DNA of 64,000 nt from Phialocephala subalpina (taxonomy: Eukaryota; Ascomycota; Leotiomycetes; Helotiales; Mollisiaceae). Position 1 is the first letter of the stretch. The number at the start of each line of letters is the position of its first letter. Where the stretch lies: positions 1,035 through 65,034 of the forward strand of contig FJOG01000076.1 in the NCBI GenBank assembly GCA_900073065.1, written 5' to 3'. Below are positions 62,093-64,000 of the stretch, one piece after another. Both the position numbers and the translations under genes were made by a program. The notes under the pieces are model-generated. The model ran no database searches and was not told where the DNA came from. It saw only the letters and a list, made by a program, of their open reading frames with translations.

Positions 62093-64000
62093 CTACTTCA
62101 ACTCATCCTGCTTGCCACTATTGCGACTCGCTTCCCGCTCCAACTTCTCCAATGCATCTTCATACTTCTGCCTTTCATCGTCAAAGAATTCCTTCGTGAT
62201 GTTAACCCTCACAACGTTTGCTCCCTCGACTCGCTGAACTTTCGGATTCCTCGCAATCTCACGCCAGAACCAGCCACCTTCACGCTCAGTAAACAAGGTC
62301 CAGGCGTGTCCCTCCTTCCCAGCTCTAGCCGTTCTTCCAATGCGATGAACATAGCTCGTGAGACTAGTCGGGACATCGTAGTTGATGACGTGGGCCAGAT
62401 CCGGAAGGTCAAGGCCTCGAGATACAAGATCAGATGCAACGAGGATGGTGACCTTTCCTGATGAGAAGGACAATATCGTACGTTGGCGTGACTTTCGAGG
62501 GGTTGTTGACGTGAGAGTCCCGAGTTTGGAGGACGCAGAAGGGCAGAGGATGGTGATGAGTCGGCTGAGACGAACTGCGGTTTCATTGGATTTGGTGAAG
62601 ATGAGAACACTTGGGGTATTCGTTGTTCGATGGGTAGTCTCTTCACTTGTTGGTTTTGGTGATGTTTCTGAGTCGAGGTCAGAGTCTGTTGTGCTGTCGT
62701 CGCTTTCGGATTCAGAATCTGAAGAGTCTGTGTCTGAGGAGACGGATCCCCTGGTAGAATGAATTGTCTCTCCTGAGAGCAACTTCGCACGCCGTAGAAG
62801 CTCGACCAGGTAAAGCGGTTTGATGATCTCGCCCTCGACTTTGACAGCAGATTCTTTTAGAAGAGCAGGCAATGAAAGCTGCTGTCCCGAATCCGTTCCA
62901 TCACCTGTAGGCCCCTCCAAGACAACAAGCTTCGGCCGATAGAGCTTCAATGAAGTCAATTGACCAATATCGCTCGTCATTGTGGCGCTCAAAATGATCT
63001 TGCGAACGCGATCTCGGATGCTCCTCTTGCTTGAATGTATCTGGCCCATCACAATGTCCAGCCATTGCTGGAAGCTTTGATCGAGGAGTTTATCCGCCTC
63101 ATCAACAGCAAGCCAACGAACATGTTCGAGTGAGAATCCAGGCGTAGATTTCAGATGTTCGACTAATCTCCCTGGAGTACATATGAGCACATCGACCCTC
63201 ACAAATGGCTTGATGACATGACCGGGTATCCTGGCCTTGAACTCGTGCTCCGGGAACAACACCCTCTCCTCCATAGCTCGAGCAGCACTTTCCCATGGTG
63301 CATTTGCGGCTTTCAACTCAGCATCATATCCTGCTGGATCAAAAATCAACTCCTCGCCAACCAAAGCTTCCTGCTCAGCTTGTAGAGTTTCGTTTCCCAC
63401 CGCGGTCCCAATGATAGGTCGATGTGAGTAGCCACCAGCCTTTGCGAAAGCAGACACGCAGAGTTCGCACACCTGGCGTGCTTGAGCAACCAGCTCTCGA
63501 GTAGGTACAATGATGAGACCTCGGATTCCAGTATGATGATTTCGGCTGATATCCTCGATCATTGGTAGCACGTATGCTAGGGTCTTGCCTGATCCTGTAG
63601 CTGCAGACACAAGTACATCTCCGGGCAGCTGTGGCTTTCCGGGGAGAAGAAGTGGTAGGACTGCCGCTTGAACTGGCAGTGCTTGACTAAATCCTTTGCT
63701 TTGCAGAGCTTCAGCAATGCCGTCTGAAAGGCCGATGTCTTGGAAGATTGATGTCGACGTGGGGGAAACTCGGATCGGTGATGCCAGCCACGGTGGCAGA
63801 GAGGCCGTTATCGAGACTGGAGGTAGTTCGGGAATCGGTTCTGGCTGAGGCAATGGGACCAAATCATGCACTTCCTCCTCCTCTGCCTCTAGTGAGAAGG
63901 TCGTTTCCTCTGGTTCTTCTCCTGTTGCTTCTACTGTGTCCTTCTCGGCCAGCTTTTCTGCTTTCTTCCTGGACTTTTCTCGTTTCTTCAAGAGTTTCTT
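62093..64000 (-). CDS. dbp6: DEAD-box RNA helicase Dbp6/DDX51 family, 5' end cut
   Basis: One open frame runs from the window edge to the stop at 62093-62095; the start codon is beyond 64,000. All DEAD-box motifs are present: the Q motif region (FSQALPVQAAVLP), AATGSGKT (I), PTRELVAQ (Ia), TPGRLVEH (Ib), DEAD (II), SAT (III), LIFTKS (IV), ASDLVSRGLD (V) and HRIGRTARAG (VI). The long insertion between Ia and Ib and the acidic Ser/Asp-rich insertion (SDTDSSDSESESDDS) between the two RecA domains, with the order and spacing, fit Dbp6/DDX51, a nucleolar helicase needed for early 60S ribosomal subunit assembly. The basic N-terminal KKREKSRKKAEK is also typical. No intron is seen. This is a conserved housekeeping gene and marks normal chromosome arm. 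Confidence 0.92.
   Translation of the reverse strand, partial: KKLLKKREKSRKKAEKLAEKDTVEATGEEPEETTFSLEAEEEEVHDLVPLPQPEPIPELPPVSITASLPPWLASPIRVSPTSTSIFQDIGLSDGIAEALQSKGFSQALPVQAAVLPLLLPGKPQLPGDVLVSAATGSGKTLAYVLPMIEDISRNHHTGIRGLIIVPTRELVAQARQVCELCVSAFAKAGGYSHRPIIGTAVGNETLQAEQEALVGEELIFDPAGYDAELKAANAPWESAARAMEERVLFPEHEFKARIPGHVIKPFVRVDVLICTPGRLVEHLKSTPGFSLEHVRWLAVDEADKLLDQSFQQWLDIVMGQIHSSKRSIRDRVRKIILSATMTSDIGQLTSLKLYRPKLVVLEGPTGDGTDSGQQLSLPALLKESAVKVEGEIIKPLYLVELLRRAKLLSGETIHSTRGSVSSDTDSSDSESESDDSTTDSDLDSETSPKPTSEETTHRTTNTPSVLIFTKSNETAVRLSRLITILCPSASSKLGTLTSTTPRKSRQRTILSFSSGKVTILVASDLVSRGLDLPDLAHVINYDVPTSLTSYVHRIGRTARAGKEGHAWTLFTEREGGWFWREIARNPKVQRVEGANVVRVNITKEFFDDERQKYEDALEKLEREASRNSGKQDELK

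Overview
The window looks like a chromosome-arm segment of a filamentous ascomycete (Pezizomycotina; class not determinable here). The grounds are short GT-AG introns of about 46-111 bp, HET-domain and AA9 genes, and a two-compartment structure in which long AT-rich, stop-riddled blocks with the C-to-T/G-to-A signature of repeat-induced point mutation (RIP) abut a normal gene-rich block.

Positions 1-42,400 are transposon and repeat territory. Two decayed copies of a telomere-linked RecQ-like helicase (N-terminal DUF3505-type zinc finger) lie on the minus strand at 173-4,939 and about 18,200-23,700. Between them are AT-rich DNA, two unrecognised ghost genes (about 7,450-8,220 plus; about 10,000-13,300 minus), and a strongly strand-asymmetric block with no G on the plus strand for about 1.1 kb, carrying an 18-bp minisatellite and broken by an assembly gap. 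From 25,005 to 37,486 lies one large Ty3/Gypsy element with two 268-bp LTRs, gag, RT, RNase H and integrase relics, and an extra coding relic of about 2.9 kb between integrase and the 3' LTR. A truncated LTR in the opposite orientation, a tRNA-like SINE candidate and 33-bp repeats follow, with a second gap at 38,345-39,099.

Positions 42,447-64,000 are gene-rich. In order: a caspase-like plus HET fusion protein (plus); a secreted beta-propeller protein (plus); a secreted GlcG/DUF336-like protein (minus); a secreted AA9 polysaccharide monooxygenase (plus); a catechol-type O-methyltransferase (minus); a desmethyl-4-deoxygadusol synthase-like sugar-phosphate cyclase (plus); an NRPS-like adenylation-thiolation-reductase gene that appears broken (minus); a PigL_N-type protein with an ankyrin-like unit (minus); and the 3' part of a Dbp6/DDX51-type DEAD-box helicase (minus, cut by the window edge).

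The O-methyltransferase, cyclase and NRPS-like reductase form a compact candidate mycosporine cluster. The first two would make 4-deoxygadusol, and the third could activate and reduce an amino acid to the amino alcohol found in fungal mycosporines. The usual ATP-grasp ligase is not in the window. The caspase-HET gene is the most striking single protein: two cell-death-associated modules joined in one reading frame across a good intron. All exon models are hand-built from splice signals and reading frame; none has been checked against transcripts.
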